The notes beneath the pieces are model-generated. The model ran no database searches, was not told where the DNA came from, and saw only the letters and a list, made by a program, of their open reading frames with translations. Shown here piece by piece: positions 1 to 8,791 of a stretch of DNA of 40,157 nt. The position numbers and the translations under genes are program-made. The DNA is taken from NCBI GenBank assembly GCA_945947905.1, contig CAMEZO010000006.1, positions 1 through 40,157 of the forward strand. Reading direction: 5' to 3'. Position 1 is the stretch's first letter. Each line of letters begins with the position of its first letter. The DNA comes from an uncultured bacterium (GTDB lineage Bacteria > Verrucomicrobiota > Verrucomicrobiia > Verrucomicrobiales > Akkermansiaceae).

Positions 1-1
1 G

Positions 2-52
2 CTTCGGCAGCGGACGAGCCCCGATTTTGCGCGCCTGATTTGACGGAGTGCC
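2..52. repeat. 51-bp dispersed repeat, copy 1
   Basis: cttcggcagcggacgagccccgattttgcgcgcctgatttgacggagtgcc; matches 22854-22904 with 2 mismatches. May extend left of the window. Confidence 0.85.
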
Positions 53-642
53 AAAATTACCTGCCCGAGATGCAGCGCATGAGCCGCGAGGAGCTCAACA
101 AGCTGGCTATCAAAATAAAGAAGGGATCCGTGCTGCCGTCCTGCACCGACTTGGCCAAGGGCGGCGCCGTGGTGGTGGGAACGGTCGCCCTCGCGGAGTT
201 GGTTTCGGCAGCGGAGAAGGTTTCCGACGGCCTGGCCGATGCCACCAAGAAGATGGACCCGACCCCCGTTTTCCGTGACATCTCGCGCCCGCTCGGCATC
301 GGGATTACGCTGGTGTTCGGCTTGGTGGTCATCTACCTGTGCGGTCTCGTGTACAAGCTGCTGCGTAATTTGCTGAAACCTCTGCGCTCGAGGAAGCAGC
401 CGCTTCCCGACACCCCTTCCGCCCCGTTGCCGAGCTCTGTCCCCACTCCCGCCGAGCCCGCTGCGGCGACTGCCACCCCGCCCCGGCGCGGGGTCACTCG
501 GGAGGAGGTCCTGCGCGCCGAGGCTGTCAATGCCGCACATCCTGCCGGTGTGAAGCAGGCCGCCGCCCCTCTGTCCTGCGGAAGCTCTGACGGGAGTGGT
601 CGGACATCAAATCCGGAAGAGATTGTCATCCCCGAGGTGTGA
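40..642 (+). CDS. Hypothetical protein with one TM segment; frame is open to the window edge, so the 5' end is uncertain
   Basis: ORF with hydrophobic segment [23 protein letters not shown] and Pro/Ala-rich C-terminus; TTG start at 40 lies inside the repeat. Confidence 0.5.
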   Translation: MTECQNYLPEMQRMSREELNKLAIKIKKGSVLPSCTDLAKGGAVVVGTVALAELVSAAEKVSDGLADATKKMDPTPVFRDISRPLGIGITLVFGLVVIYLCGLVYKLLRNLLKPLRSRKQPLPDTPSAPLPSSVPTPAEPAAATATPPRRGVTREEVLRAEAVNAAHPAGVKQAAAPLSCGSSDGSGRTSNPEEIVIPEV

Positions 643-761
643 CCGAAAAAGGGGAGCTCTCCGCACAGCCGCCGCCTCCGGGCACCGGGTGCACGCATGC
701 GAGGGCATGGTCGACACCCGTGTGCGAGGGGGCAGAAAGCGCGCGCGGGCGCAGATTGCGC

Positions 762-790
762 TTGCCAGAGGGAGGGCGGCGGGGTACAAT
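762..790 (+). promoter_or_regulatory. Putative sigma70-type promoter of prfA (TTGCCA-N17-TACAAT)
   Basis: TTGCCA 762-767, 17-nt spacer, TACAAT 785-790, ATG at 797. Confidence 0.6.
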
Positions 791-796
791 GGGGGC

Positions 797-1870
797 ATGG
801 ATTATGCCCCACTGGTAGAGAGACGTCGGCGGCGGTTTGAGGAGCTGGAGCGCGAGATCGCAGAACCGGCTCTGTTCGAGGACCGCGACCGGGCGCAGGA
901 GTTGATGCGAGAGCACCGGCGCACGGCGGAGTTGCTGGAGCAATGGGGGGAGCTGGAGGAGGCGCGGCGCCAGTGGCAGGAGAATGAGGAGATGGCCGCG
1001 GGGGAGGACGAGGAGATGGCGGAGCTGGCGCGCGCGGAGCTGGAGGAGCTGGGGCCGCGCATCGCCCGGCTGGAGGAGGCGGTGCAGTATGCTCTGCTGC
1101 CGCGCGATGCTACCGAGGACCGCGATGCGCTGGTGGAGCTGCGCGCGGGCACGGGCGGAGACGAGGCCTCGCTGTTCGCGGGTGATTTGTTGACCATGTA
1201 TCAGCGCTACGCCGAGAGCAAGGGCTGGCGCTGCGAGATCTTGGATGCCAGCCCGGGCAATGTGGCGGGTTTTAAGGAGGTAACTCTCCGCGTGACGGGG
1301 GAGGAGGTGTTCCGCTACCTGAAATATGAGAGCGGGGTGCACCGCGTGCAGCGTGTGCCGGTGACGGAGACGCAGGGGCGCATCCATACCTCCACGGCCA
1401 CGGTGGCAGTGCTGCCGGAAGCGGAGGAGGTGGATGTGGAGATACGGCCCGAGGACCTGCGCATCGAGACCTGCCGCTCCGGTGGGGCCGGCGGGCAGCA
1501 TGTGAACCGTACGGAGTCCGCCGTGCAGATTTTTCACCTGCCGACGGGCATCATGGTTCGCTGTGAACAGGAACGCAGCCAAATCAAGAACCGCGAGACG
1601 GGCATGCGCATCCTGCGTGCGCGTTTGTTCGAGATGAAGCAGCGCGCGGCGCAGGAGAGCTACTCCGAACGGCGTCGCGCCCTCATCGGCTCCGGCGGTC
1701 GGGAGGAGAAGATTCGCACCTACAATTTCCCCCAGAACCGCCTGACCGACCACAGAATAGGCTACACGGCTTATAATCTGGACATCGTGATGGCAACGGG
1801 CGCGCTGGACGAGGTGATCTCGCGCATGCAGCACGCGGAGATGGAGGAACGGATGGATGAGCTCAAGTGA
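797..1870 (+). CDS. prfA: Peptide chain release factor 1
   Basis: GGQ motif in [25 protein letters not shown]1-like C-terminus [16 protein letters not shown]. Start moved from ORF start 596 to ATG 797 ([10 protein letters not shown]). Confidence 0.95.
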   Translation: MDYAPLVERRRRRFEELEREIAEPALFEDRDRAQELMREHRRTAELLEQWGELEEARRQWQENEEMAAGEDEEMAELARAELEELGPRIARLEEAVQYALLPRDATEDRDALVELRAGTGGDEASLFAGDLLTMYQRYAESKGWRCEILDASPGNVAGFKEVTLRVTGEEVFRYLKYESGVHRVQRVPVTETQGRIHTSTATVAVLPEAEEVDVEIRPEDLRIETCRSGGAGGQHVNRTESAVQIFHLPTGIMVRCEQERSQIKNRETGMRILRARLFEMKQRAAQESYSERRRALIGSGGREEKIRTYNFPQNRLTDHRIGYTAYNLDIVMATGALDEVISRMQHAEMEERMDELK

Positions 1871-2795
1871 GGCGATGAAGACGATTCTGGAGGTATTGAA
1901 CGGCGGCACGGCTTACCTGGAAGCGCGAGGCATCGAGGGCGCGCGGCATTCCATGCAGAGCCTGCTGGTGCATGTGCTGGGGTGCAACAAGACCTGGCTC
2001 TACCTGCATTTTGAGGACCCGCTGGGCGAGGAGAAGTTGGCGCCTCTGCGCGAGCTTCTGCGGAAGCGGGGACAGGGGGTGCCCCTGCAGCATTTGTTGG
2101 GCAGCACGGAGTTCTACCGGCGTGAGTTCCGCACGGACGCGCGGGCGCTGATTCCCCGCCCGGAGACGGAGGAGCTGGTGGAGCTGGCCCTGGCGCGCAC
2201 GGAGCGCCGCAAGGGCATGCGCGTGCTGGACATGGGCTGCGGCTCCGGTGTGATCGGCGTGACCCTGGCCCTGGAGCTGGCGGATTTTGCGCCGGAGGTG
2301 GTGCTGGCGGACATCAGCGAGGCGGCTCTTTCCCTGGCACTGGAAAATGCTACCGCGCTCGGTGCTCGGGTAAAGACCTACCGCAGTGATTTGTTTGCTG
2401 CCTGGGAGGACACGGAGAACAGTGTGCAGCCTCCCCGTGGCTTTGAGCTGGCCCTGGCTAACCTGCCCTATGTGCCGGAGGGCGAGGAGCTGGCGACGGA
2501 GGTACTGCATGACCCCGCCACGGCCCTGTACGGCGGCCCGGACGGGCTGGACATCGTGCGCCGTTTTGTGAGCGGTGCTCTGCCGTATATGGCCCCCCGC
2601 GGCCTGATGATGCTGGAGGTGGGCCATGACCAGGGCGAGGCTGTCTGTGACGCCATGCGCGCCGCCGGTTATACGGATGTACAGTTGTTGCGGGATATGA
2701 GCGGCAAGGCACGTTTTCCCATGGGCTATGCGCCCCCGGCTGAGGAAACGGATGGGGCAGCCCCGGAGCACGCAGACTCTGCGGAGGCACCATGA
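1857..2795 (+). CDS. prmC: Release factor glutamine methyltransferase (PrmC/HemK)
   Basis: SAM motif [32 protein letters not shown]; directly follows and overlaps prfA. Confidence 0.92.
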   Translation: MSSSEAMKTILEVLNGGTAYLEARGIEGARHSMQSLLVHVLGCNKTWLYLHFEDPLGEEKLAPLRELLRKRGQGVPLQHLLGSTEFYRREFRTDARALIPRPETEELVELALARTERRKGMRVLDMGCGSGVIGVTLALELADFAPEVVLADISEAALSLALENATALGARVKTYRSDLFAAWEDTENSVQPPRGFELALANLPYVPEGEELATEVLHDPATALYGGPDGLDIVRRFVSGALPYMAPRGLMMLEVGHDQGEAVCDAMRAAGYTDVQLLRDMSGKARFPMGYAPPAEETDGAAPEHADSAEAP

Positions 2796-3442
2796 ACCGC
2801 ATGCTTTTCATCCACCCCGCTGTGAAGCGCGGGGTATCCCTGGCGGCTCGGGCGGCGAGTTGGCTGTTGCTGCTGATTGCCTTGGGCAACTGTCTCTTCC
2901 TGCTCTTCGCCGGTGGTTCCCATTCCGCCCCCGCTGCGGTGGGGGTGCTGTGTGTGGCATTCGGGGAGCTGCTGCTGCCCCTGCTGCTGGCCGTCCTGCT
3001 GTTGTGGTGCCACTGCGTCCTGGCTGCCGAGAGCGGATTATTCATCACCCGAGTTCTGGCAGCCGTTGCGGTTGTACTCGGAGCCGCCCACGCGGCGCAC
3101 CGCATCTATTGGCTTATCGCCGCCGCCCCCCTGCTGAACGCCGGCCCCACCTGCCCCCTCCTGGTAGCCGCCATCGTGCTCATCACCGCCCTCTTCAACA
3201 TCCCCTACATCGTCTCCGCCCCCCTGCGCGTCCGCATCCTCCTGGTCCTCGGCGCCGTCCTCTACACCGCGCAGAATTTCGTCAGTCTCTTCCTCCTCAT
3301 CCTCCCCCCCGGCACCTGCAGCCCCGTCTACCTCTACCTCCTCACCGCTCTCTCCGTCCTCCTCCCCCTCCTCTGGAATCCCCTTCTCACTCGCCTCTCC
3401 GCCTACGCCCCCCTCATCATCTCCATGCCCGAGGAGAATTGA
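2792..3442 (+). CDS. Hypothetical multi-pass membrane protein
   Basis: 216 aa, several hydrophobic segments; ATGA overlap with prmC stop. Confidence 0.7.
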   Translation: MNRMLFIHPAVKRGVSLAARAASWLLLLIALGNCLFLLFAGGSHSAPAAVGVLCVAFGELLLPLLLAVLLLWCHCVLAAESGLFITRVLAAVAVVLGAAHAAHRIYWLIAAAPLLNAGPTCPLLVAAIVLITALFNIPYIVSAPLRVRILLVLGAVLYTAQNFVSLFLLILPPGTCSPVYLYLLTALSVLLPLLWNPLLTRLSAYAPLIISMPEEN

Positions 3443-3456
3443 CCCCTACCCCGCAC

Positions 3457-3499
3457 ACGACCGCCGCCGGCGGGTTCGGTTCCGCACGGCGGCGGTCGT
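3457..3499. terminator. Hairpin between convergent genes, possible bidirectional terminator
   Basis: Perfect 12-bp arms acgaccgccgcc (3457-3468) / ggcggcggtcgt (3488-3499), 19-nt loop; no T-tract. Confidence 0.5.
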
Positions 3500-3557
3500 A
3501 TCGGCGTCCGGGCCTGCCGCGGCTGGGCGACAGACCCGGAGGAGGGGGAGTTCGGCT

Positions 3558-6500
3558 TCAATGCTTCCGGCGGCGGCGCCCGAGCAGGGCCGCGAGTCCC
3601 AGCAGGCTCAGGGTGGCCGTGGCGGGTTCCGGCACGGTGTAGTTCACCACGTTCTCCACGTAGACCGTCCGAGCAGCGGAGTCGTACACCAGCTTCGTGT
3701 CCTCGCCGATCCAGTTACCGGTGAAGTAGTTGGAGGCCGTGTAGCTGTACAGCCCGCCATCGGCGGCGTATTCGGGGCGCGCGTTATCATAGCTGAGGTT
3801 CACCTTGTTCACCTCGCTGAACAGAAGCACCTGAGAGCCGGTTGTATAGCCGCCGTTGACCGTCAGCAGCAGATTAATCTTCTGCGGCGTCTGGGTGGTT
3901 ACCGCCAGGGTCAGGATGCCGCCGTTCAGGCTCAGGTGACCGCCGTCTACCCGGTAGGTAGAGCCGTACATCAACGTGGCTTGGGCCGCGCTCACGGTGC
4001 CGACCTTCGCGGCGTTGAACACCGGGGCGTCCTCCGCCAGGGTCACGGGGGATTCCGCCAAACTCACCAAATCCGTCATCAGGCTCAACGCGCTGAGCGT
4101 GGCTCCCGTTGACACAACGAGCTTATTCAGTGACACGGAGACAGGAGTGGTGCCGTCCGAGCTGATTTGCAGCTCGCCGCCGCTCGTCAGCGTCATGTCG
4201 CACTTGGTGCTTGTGTCGCCCATCTTCAGGGCTGCCCCGGCACCGCTCACGGAGATCTTACCCGCGCCGCTGTAGTCGCCGGAGGCGATGCTCAGAGAGG
4301 CGCCGTCACCCTTCACGCTCATGTTACCGGTGAAGCCGGACTGCGAGTGCGAGCCGAAGGTCACATGGCTGTCCTCCACCTTCACACTGCCGGAGCCGCC
4401 CAGGGACCCCGCATTGCTTGTATCTGCCGCCGCGCCCCGGAAGTGCAGGACGCCGTTAACCGTACTGTCGGAGGCGGCATAGCCCGCATTCCGCATCTCC
4501 AGCGTGGCCCCCTCGGCAACCTCGACCGCGCCCTTAATGTCGTTGACGCCCGCCAGCACCAAGTGGCTGTTATTCTCCACGGAAAGAGTAGTCCCTGCGG
4601 CGGTGGATACTGTGGCCGTGCCACCCTCCGCCGTGGCGCCGAGGGCTGTGCTGTGCTGCACCCGCAGCGTGCCGCCGTTCAGCACTGTGGCACCCGTGTG
4701 CACATTCGCGGTGGTAATGCTCAGCTCGCCCGTGCCCTCCTTGGTGATGCCCGTGCTGCCCGTCAGGCGTCCGCCCCCGTCGGCAGCGACAAAGCTGTAG
4801 TTGTTCCCCTCGCTGTTGTTCACGATGATGCTCGCGGGGGCCACATCGCCCACCAGCTTCACCTCGCCCGCGCCCGTGTTCGTGAAGCTCACGTCCATGC
4901 CGTCCAGGTAGGTGTAGCTGCGGTCGTTCATGGTCCAGTTGTCCGAGCTCATGTTCCACAGGCGGTCGTCGGAGGCATTGCTCCAGATGTTGCGGCTCAC
5001 TTGGTAGTACAGCGTGCCGTTCTGCCACACCAGATCGCGGAATGTCGCACGGTTGGCATAGGCGCTGCCGTTGACGCTCACATTATCCGCCGTCCACGCA
5101 GAGGAGGTCGTAAAGTCGCTCGCGCTCGTCTGGCTGATGATCTTGAACATCCCGCTTGTCAATCCATCTGTTCGCTCCAGGTTGACTACCAATTGGGATG
5201 TCGCCAAGTCCGTCCCGCCCAGTGCCAAGGCAGCCGTGTTCAGATGCTCCTGCCCCAGGGAGACTGTCAACGCCGATTCGCTGCCCAGCGTCACCTTCGA
5301 GGCCGTGATGGTGTTCGTTCCCTCCAGCTTCAGCTCACTCGTGGAGTTGAAGGTGAAGTTGCTTCCACTGTGGCTCATGCTGCCGTTACGCAGAAGTAGA
5401 GTCGCTTGGCTCCCATCTGTCACAGTCAGGCCCTTTCCGTTCAGGATTGCCCCATCCACCACCTGCAGGCTTCCTCCGTACAGTGTGATAAGGCTGCCGA
5501 TGTAGCTGGTGCGGGAGTTTGTGATCTCCGACGACGTTCCGTCTGAGCCTTTCATTTCTGCCAGATGTTCCTCCGTATATTTGCAGCTGAAGATAATGTC
5601 TCCGGTGGCCTTCTGCGTTACACCTGCAGCATCTTCGTAGTCGGCATTAAAGCTGACGGTTGATCCGGAATGATACACACTGTCATTGAAGATGATGCTT
5701 CCCCCAGTCTTGGCAGACAGATCGAACGTTCCGAGCGTATTATAAATACTGCGCAGCCTACAGTACCCATTATTCTCATAATTCTTCTCGAAAAGCACGC
5801 TCTCATTACCGGTAATACTTACGCCTGCTTTGGAGTAGATAGCTCCTCCCGCAAACTCCCGAAAATTGCCAGAGTTTAACACCTTATTTCCGGAAAATAC
5901 CACAGAGGCATTATTTCTCAATTCTACCGCTCCGTCCGTGGAATATATAGCACCACCGAAACCGAAATAATAACCGCTGGCACTATTTCCTGAAAATTGA
6001 ACGGCACCAGTCGTACCGGCAATCTCTATACCGCCCGCGCCGAATAGTGCTCCACCATACGCTCCGCCATAATAGTAGGAAGAAATTTTCCCTTGAAATG
6101 AAACGGCCTTATTTTCCGTGAAAGATATAGATTCGTTATCGTCGAATGTAATTTTTCCCTTAGAGTAAATTGCTCCACCGCAGGCACAGTATCCGGCATC
6201 CGACGCTGAGTTTCCACTGAAGACAACATCCCCGTTCTGACTAATCTCTACAATATTACCATACAGAGATCCGCCTGCTGCAAAATAGTCGGCATAATAG
6301 GAGGAGTAGAAGGTTGTTTTTTTGGCCTCATTTCCCTGAAAAGTAACGGCACTGTTACCTTTCATTTGAATCGCTCCTCCAGAATACATAGCTCCTCCTC
6401 TGGCGGCAGAAGAAGAAGACGTTGTGGTACACGTATTCGTCCTAAAGGCGACACCGCCATTATTACTTACACTGATCGACGAGGAAGCACCGGCATAAAT

Positions 6501-7019
6501 TGCTCCACCCAACCGTGTACCCGCAGCAGATACCTTATTGCCGCTGAACAGCACCGCATCCGTACCGGCGGCAGAATCGGCTCCCACATTGGAGATTTGA
6601 AGCGTCCCGCTTTCCCCTAAATCAATCGCGGCTCCGTCAGCTGCTCCGGAATGACTCGAAAGCTCCAGCTTGCTGAGCGTGTCGAATGTAAGCGATGCAG
6701 GCTGTTCAAATACAGACGATGCCCCGCTCATGAAGCTGAGTGCCGCCGGATTAAATTCCTCTTTCGTGGTGAAAATGAGGTTACCACCTGTTACCAAGGG
6801 CGTTGATGAAGTCCAGGTTGTATTAGTCGCGGGGGTGAAATCCACGCCCATCCAGAGGGCAAAGGCATACTTGTCCGCGGACGTGTTGGAAATGTAGTCC
6901 GTGAGGTCATCCGTACTGAAAACATCAACGGTCTTGTAGTCAGCGGGAATCTCGATGCCCCGTGCCGGGACGACGAGCACAAGCGCTGCAAGCAGCGCGA
7001 GAGGAAGATGCGGTTTCAT
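3558..7019 (-). CDS. Large secreted/surface PEP-CTERM protein with Pmp-like GGAI/FxxN repeats and autotransporter-associated (PATR-like) beta-strand repeat
   Basis: C-terminus VPEPATATLSLLGLAALLGRRRRKH; seven GGAIY...F(S/Q/T/E)xN units; GTGELSITTANVHTGATVLNGGTLRV. Start placed at MKPHLPLALLAALVLVVPARG (7019). Confidence 0.88.
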   Translation of the reverse strand: MKPHLPLALLAALVLVVPARGIEIPADYKTVDVFSTDDLTDYISNTSADKYAFALWMGVDFTPATNTTWTSSTPLVTGGNLIFTTKEEFNPAALSFMSGASSVFEQPASLTFDTLSKLELSSHSGAADGAAIDLGESGTLQISNVGADSAAGTDAVLFSGNKVSAAGTRLGGAIYAGASSSISVSNNGGVAFRTNTCTTTSSSSAARGGAMYSGGAIQMKGNSAVTFQGNEAKKTTFYSSYYADYFAAGGSLYGNIVEISQNGDVVFSGNSASDAGYCACGGAIYSKGKITFDDNESISFTENKAVSFQGKISSYYYGGAYGGALFGAGGIEIAGTTGAVQFSGNSASGYYFGFGGAIYSTDGAVELRNNASVVFSGNKVLNSGNFREFAGGAIYSKAGVSITGNESVLFEKNYENNGYCRLRSIYNTLGTFDLSAKTGGSIIFNDSVYHSGSTVSFNADYEDAAGVTQKATGDIIFSCKYTEEHLAEMKGSDGTSSEITNSRTSYIGSLITLYGGSLQVVDGAILNGKGLTVTDGSQATLLLRNGSMSHSGSNFTFNSTSELKLEGTNTITASKVTLGSESALTVSLGQEHLNTAALALGGTDLATSQLVVNLERTDGLTSGMFKIISQTSASDFTTSSAWTADNVSVNGSAYANRATFRDLVWQNGTLYYQVSRNIWSNASDDRLWNMSSDNWTMNDRSYTYLDGMDVSFTNTGAGEVKLVGDVAPASIIVNNSEGNNYSFVAADGGGRLTGSTGITKEGTGELSITTANVHTGATVLNGGTLRVQHSTALGATAEGGTATVSTAAGTTLSVENNSHLVLAGVNDIKGAVEVAEGATLEMRNAGYAASDSTVNGVLHFRGAAADTSNAGSLGGSGSVKVEDSHVTFGSHSQSGFTGNMSVKGDGASLSIASGDYSGAGKISVSGAGAALKMGDTSTKCDMTLTSGGELQISSDGTTPVSVSLNKLVVSTGATLSALSLMTDLVSLAESPVTLAEDAPVFNAAKVGTVSAAQATLMYGSTYRVDGGHLSLNGGILTLAVTTQTPQKINLLLTVNGGYTTGSQVLLFSEVNKVNLSYDNARPEYAADGGLYSYTASNYFTGNWIGEDTKLVYDSAARTVYVENVVNYTVPEPATATLSLLGLAALLGRRRRKH
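5775..6512 (-). repeat. Coding repeat block: about 7 Pmp-like units
   Basis: GGAIYAG..FRTN, GGAMYSG..FQGN, GGSLYGN..FSGN, GGAIYSK..FTEN, GGALFGA..FSGN, GGAIYST..FSGN, GGAIYSK..FEKN. Confidence 0.8.
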
Positions 7020-7132
7020 GATGTGTGCATGTTGAATTGATACGAGAAAGGGGTGCGGAGTCACTCTGCATCATTCTCCCAAGTAGGGCGCCGGGCGGCA
7101 CAGTGAGCGAATGAATGAAGCCTGACTCTTAC

Positions 7133-7178
7133 CGGGGTCCTCCGCACGACGCACCTATGCGCCCATGCGGAGGATCCC
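7133..7178 (-). other. Stable hairpin in the leader of the PEP-CTERM gene
   Basis: cggggtcctccgca (7133-7146) pairs with tgcggaggatcccg (7166-7179) with one mismatch (G-T in RNA); 19-nt loop; no T-tract. Confidence 0.55.
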
Positions 7179-7203
7179 GTTCCTGTTTCCGAAGATGATT
7201 CTA

Positions 7204-7366
7204 CTGCATTTTGAATGCATAGGGCATGCAACTTGTTGATACTCAACGAGTTACAGCAAATTCAGGCATTTTCAACCTCCGCGCGGTCTGAAATTCATCA
7301 GGCAAAAAAGTGATGAAAAATAAGGTAAATCTGCATTTTTCGCTTGCTACAGCATTCAAAATGCAG
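7204..7366. repeat. Cluster of CTGCATTTT boxes
   Basis: ctgcatttt at 7204-7212 and 7331-7339, reverse complement aaaatgcag at 7358-7366; ctgcattttgaatgc (7204-7218) is a perfect 15-bp inverted match to 7352-7366. Confidence 0.6.
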
Positions 7367-7419
7367 AGGGCGTCCCCGGGGGGAGCTGTCAGCGCCTCGG
7401 AGGTATCTATCAAGAGTAA

Positions 7420-7449
7420 CCCCCTGCGACACGGGAGTGCGGCAGGGGG
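7420..7449 (-). terminator. Hairpin downstream of fucO-like gene
   Basis: ccccctgc (7420-7427) / gcaggggg (7442-7449), perfect 8-bp stem; weak T-tract. Confidence 0.4.
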
Positions 7450-7475
7450 CGAGGGGAAGAAACGGGATGACTGGA

Positions 7476-8630
7476 TCAGAACACCTTTTTGTAGAGGGCG
7501 AGCAGCTCCTCCTTGGTGCAGGGGCGGGGGTTACCGCCGGTGCAGACGTCGGCCATGGCGGCCTCGGCGAGGGCCTCTAGGTCCTCCTCCTTCACACCGA
7601 TTTCGCGGAGCGTCTGCGGGATCTTGACATCCAGGGAAAGCTGCCGGACGGCATCGACGGCGGCGCGGCGGTACTCGGCCGGGGACATGTCATCAACCCC
7701 CGGCACACCCATAGCGCGGGCCACCTCGCGGAACTTCTCCCCCGTATAGTCCGCGTTATACTCCATCACATGCGGCAGCAGAACGGCATTGGCGACACCG
7801 TGCGGCGTGTTATAGAACGCACTGAGCGGATGAGCCATACCATGCACCACACCCAAGCCCACATTCGAGAACGCCATACCCGTCATGTACTGCCCCAGGG
7901 CCATATCATCACGTCCCTGCGGGTCATTCTCCACCGCCTTGCGCAGACTGCGAGCGATAAGCTCGATGGCCTTGAGATTCAGCGTATCGGCCAGCTCCCA
8001 GGCAGCCAGTGTCGTATAACCCTCGATGGCATGGGTCAGCGCGTCCATACCCGTTGCCGCCGTCAGGCCGCGCGGCATGGTCTCCATCATGGTGGGATCC
8101 ACCACCGCCACCACGGGGATGTCATGCGGGTCCACGCACACGAACTTACGGCGCTTGGCCTCATCCGTGATCACATAATTGATGGTCGTCTCCGCCGCCG
8201 TACCGGCCGTGGTCGCCACGGCGATGAGAGGCACGCTCTTGTTCTTGGTGGGCGCCACACCCTCCAGCGACACGACATCGGAGAACTCCGGGTTATTGAT
8301 AATGATGCCGATGGCCTTAGCCGTATCCTGCGGAGAACCGCCGCCGATGGCGATGAGGTAATCCGCCCCCGCCGCCTTGAAAGCCTCCACACCGTCCTGC
8401 ACCATCTTCACCGTCGGGTTGGCCTGCACCTTATCATAGATGGCATAGGCCAACCCCGCCGCATCCATGGGATCCGTCACCTTGGCCACCAGCCCGAACT
8501 TCGCGGCATCCTCGCAGCACACGATCAGGGCCTTACGGAACCCGCGGAACTGCGCCTCCTGCACCACAGCCTGCACAGCCCCGCGGCCGTGGTAGCTCGT
8601 CTCGTTGAGAATAAAACGTTTTGCGCTCAT
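7476..8630 (-). CDS. fucO: Iron-containing alcohol dehydrogenase, lactaldehyde reductase (FucO) type
   Basis: Close to FucO throughout: RFILNETSYHGRGAV, YLIAIGGGSPQDTAKAIGIIINNPEF, INYVITDEAKRRKFVCVDPHDIP, GMAHPLSAFYNTPHGVANAVLLPHVMEYNADYTGEK, DVCTGGNPR. Confidence 0.9.
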   Translation of the reverse strand: MSAKRFILNETSYHGRGAVQAVVQEAQFRGFRKALIVCCEDAAKFGLVAKVTDPMDAAGLAYAIYDKVQANPTVKMVQDGVEAFKAAGADYLIAIGGGSPQDTAKAIGIIINNPEFSDVVSLEGVAPTKNKSVPLIAVATTAGTAAETTINYVITDEAKRRKFVCVDPHDIPVVAVVDPTMMETMPRGLTAATGMDALTHAIEGYTTLAAWELADTLNLKAIELIARSLRKAVENDPQGRDDMALGQYMTGMAFSNVGLGVVHGMAHPLSAFYNTPHGVANAVLLPHVMEYNADYTGEKFREVARAMGVPGVDDMSPAEYRRAAVDAVRQLSLDVKIPQTLREIGVKEEDLEALAEAAMADVCTGGNPRPCTKEELLALYKKVF

Positions 8631-8639
8631 AGCAGTATC

Positions 8640-8668
8640 ATCCTACCACAGCCCGCGCGCGACCGCAA
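8640..8668 (-). promoter_or_regulatory. Putative promoter of fucO (TTGCGG-N17-TAGGAT)
   Basis: -10 complement at 8640-8645, 17-nt spacer, -35 complement at 8663-8668; 9 nt to ATG at 8630. Confidence 0.5.
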
Positions 8669-8753
8669 GCAAAAAGCGCAGCGAAGGTCACCCCCGGGAG
8701 GGCCGGAGACACCGCCGACCCGCGAAAAAAATGCGTCCTGCCCCGAATACGGC

Positions 8754-8782
8754 TTGCGTGCGCGGCGGTTTTCGGGTAAACT
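8754..8782 (+). promoter_or_regulatory. Putative promoter of argH (TTGCGT-N17-TAAACT)
   Basis: TTGCGT 8754-8759, TAAACT 8777-8782, ATG 8792. Confidence 0.5.
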
Positions 8783-8791
8783 GGGGGCACT

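Noticed and set aside
596-796. N-terminal extension of prfA ORF
   Set aside because: RF1 starts at [10 protein letters not shown]; the extension is Arg-rich, contains the promoter, and has no RF1 similarity.
4167-5399. 410-aa plus-strand ORF inside the PEP-CTERM gene
   Set aside because: Antisense shadow of a well-supported coding frame; composition artefactual.
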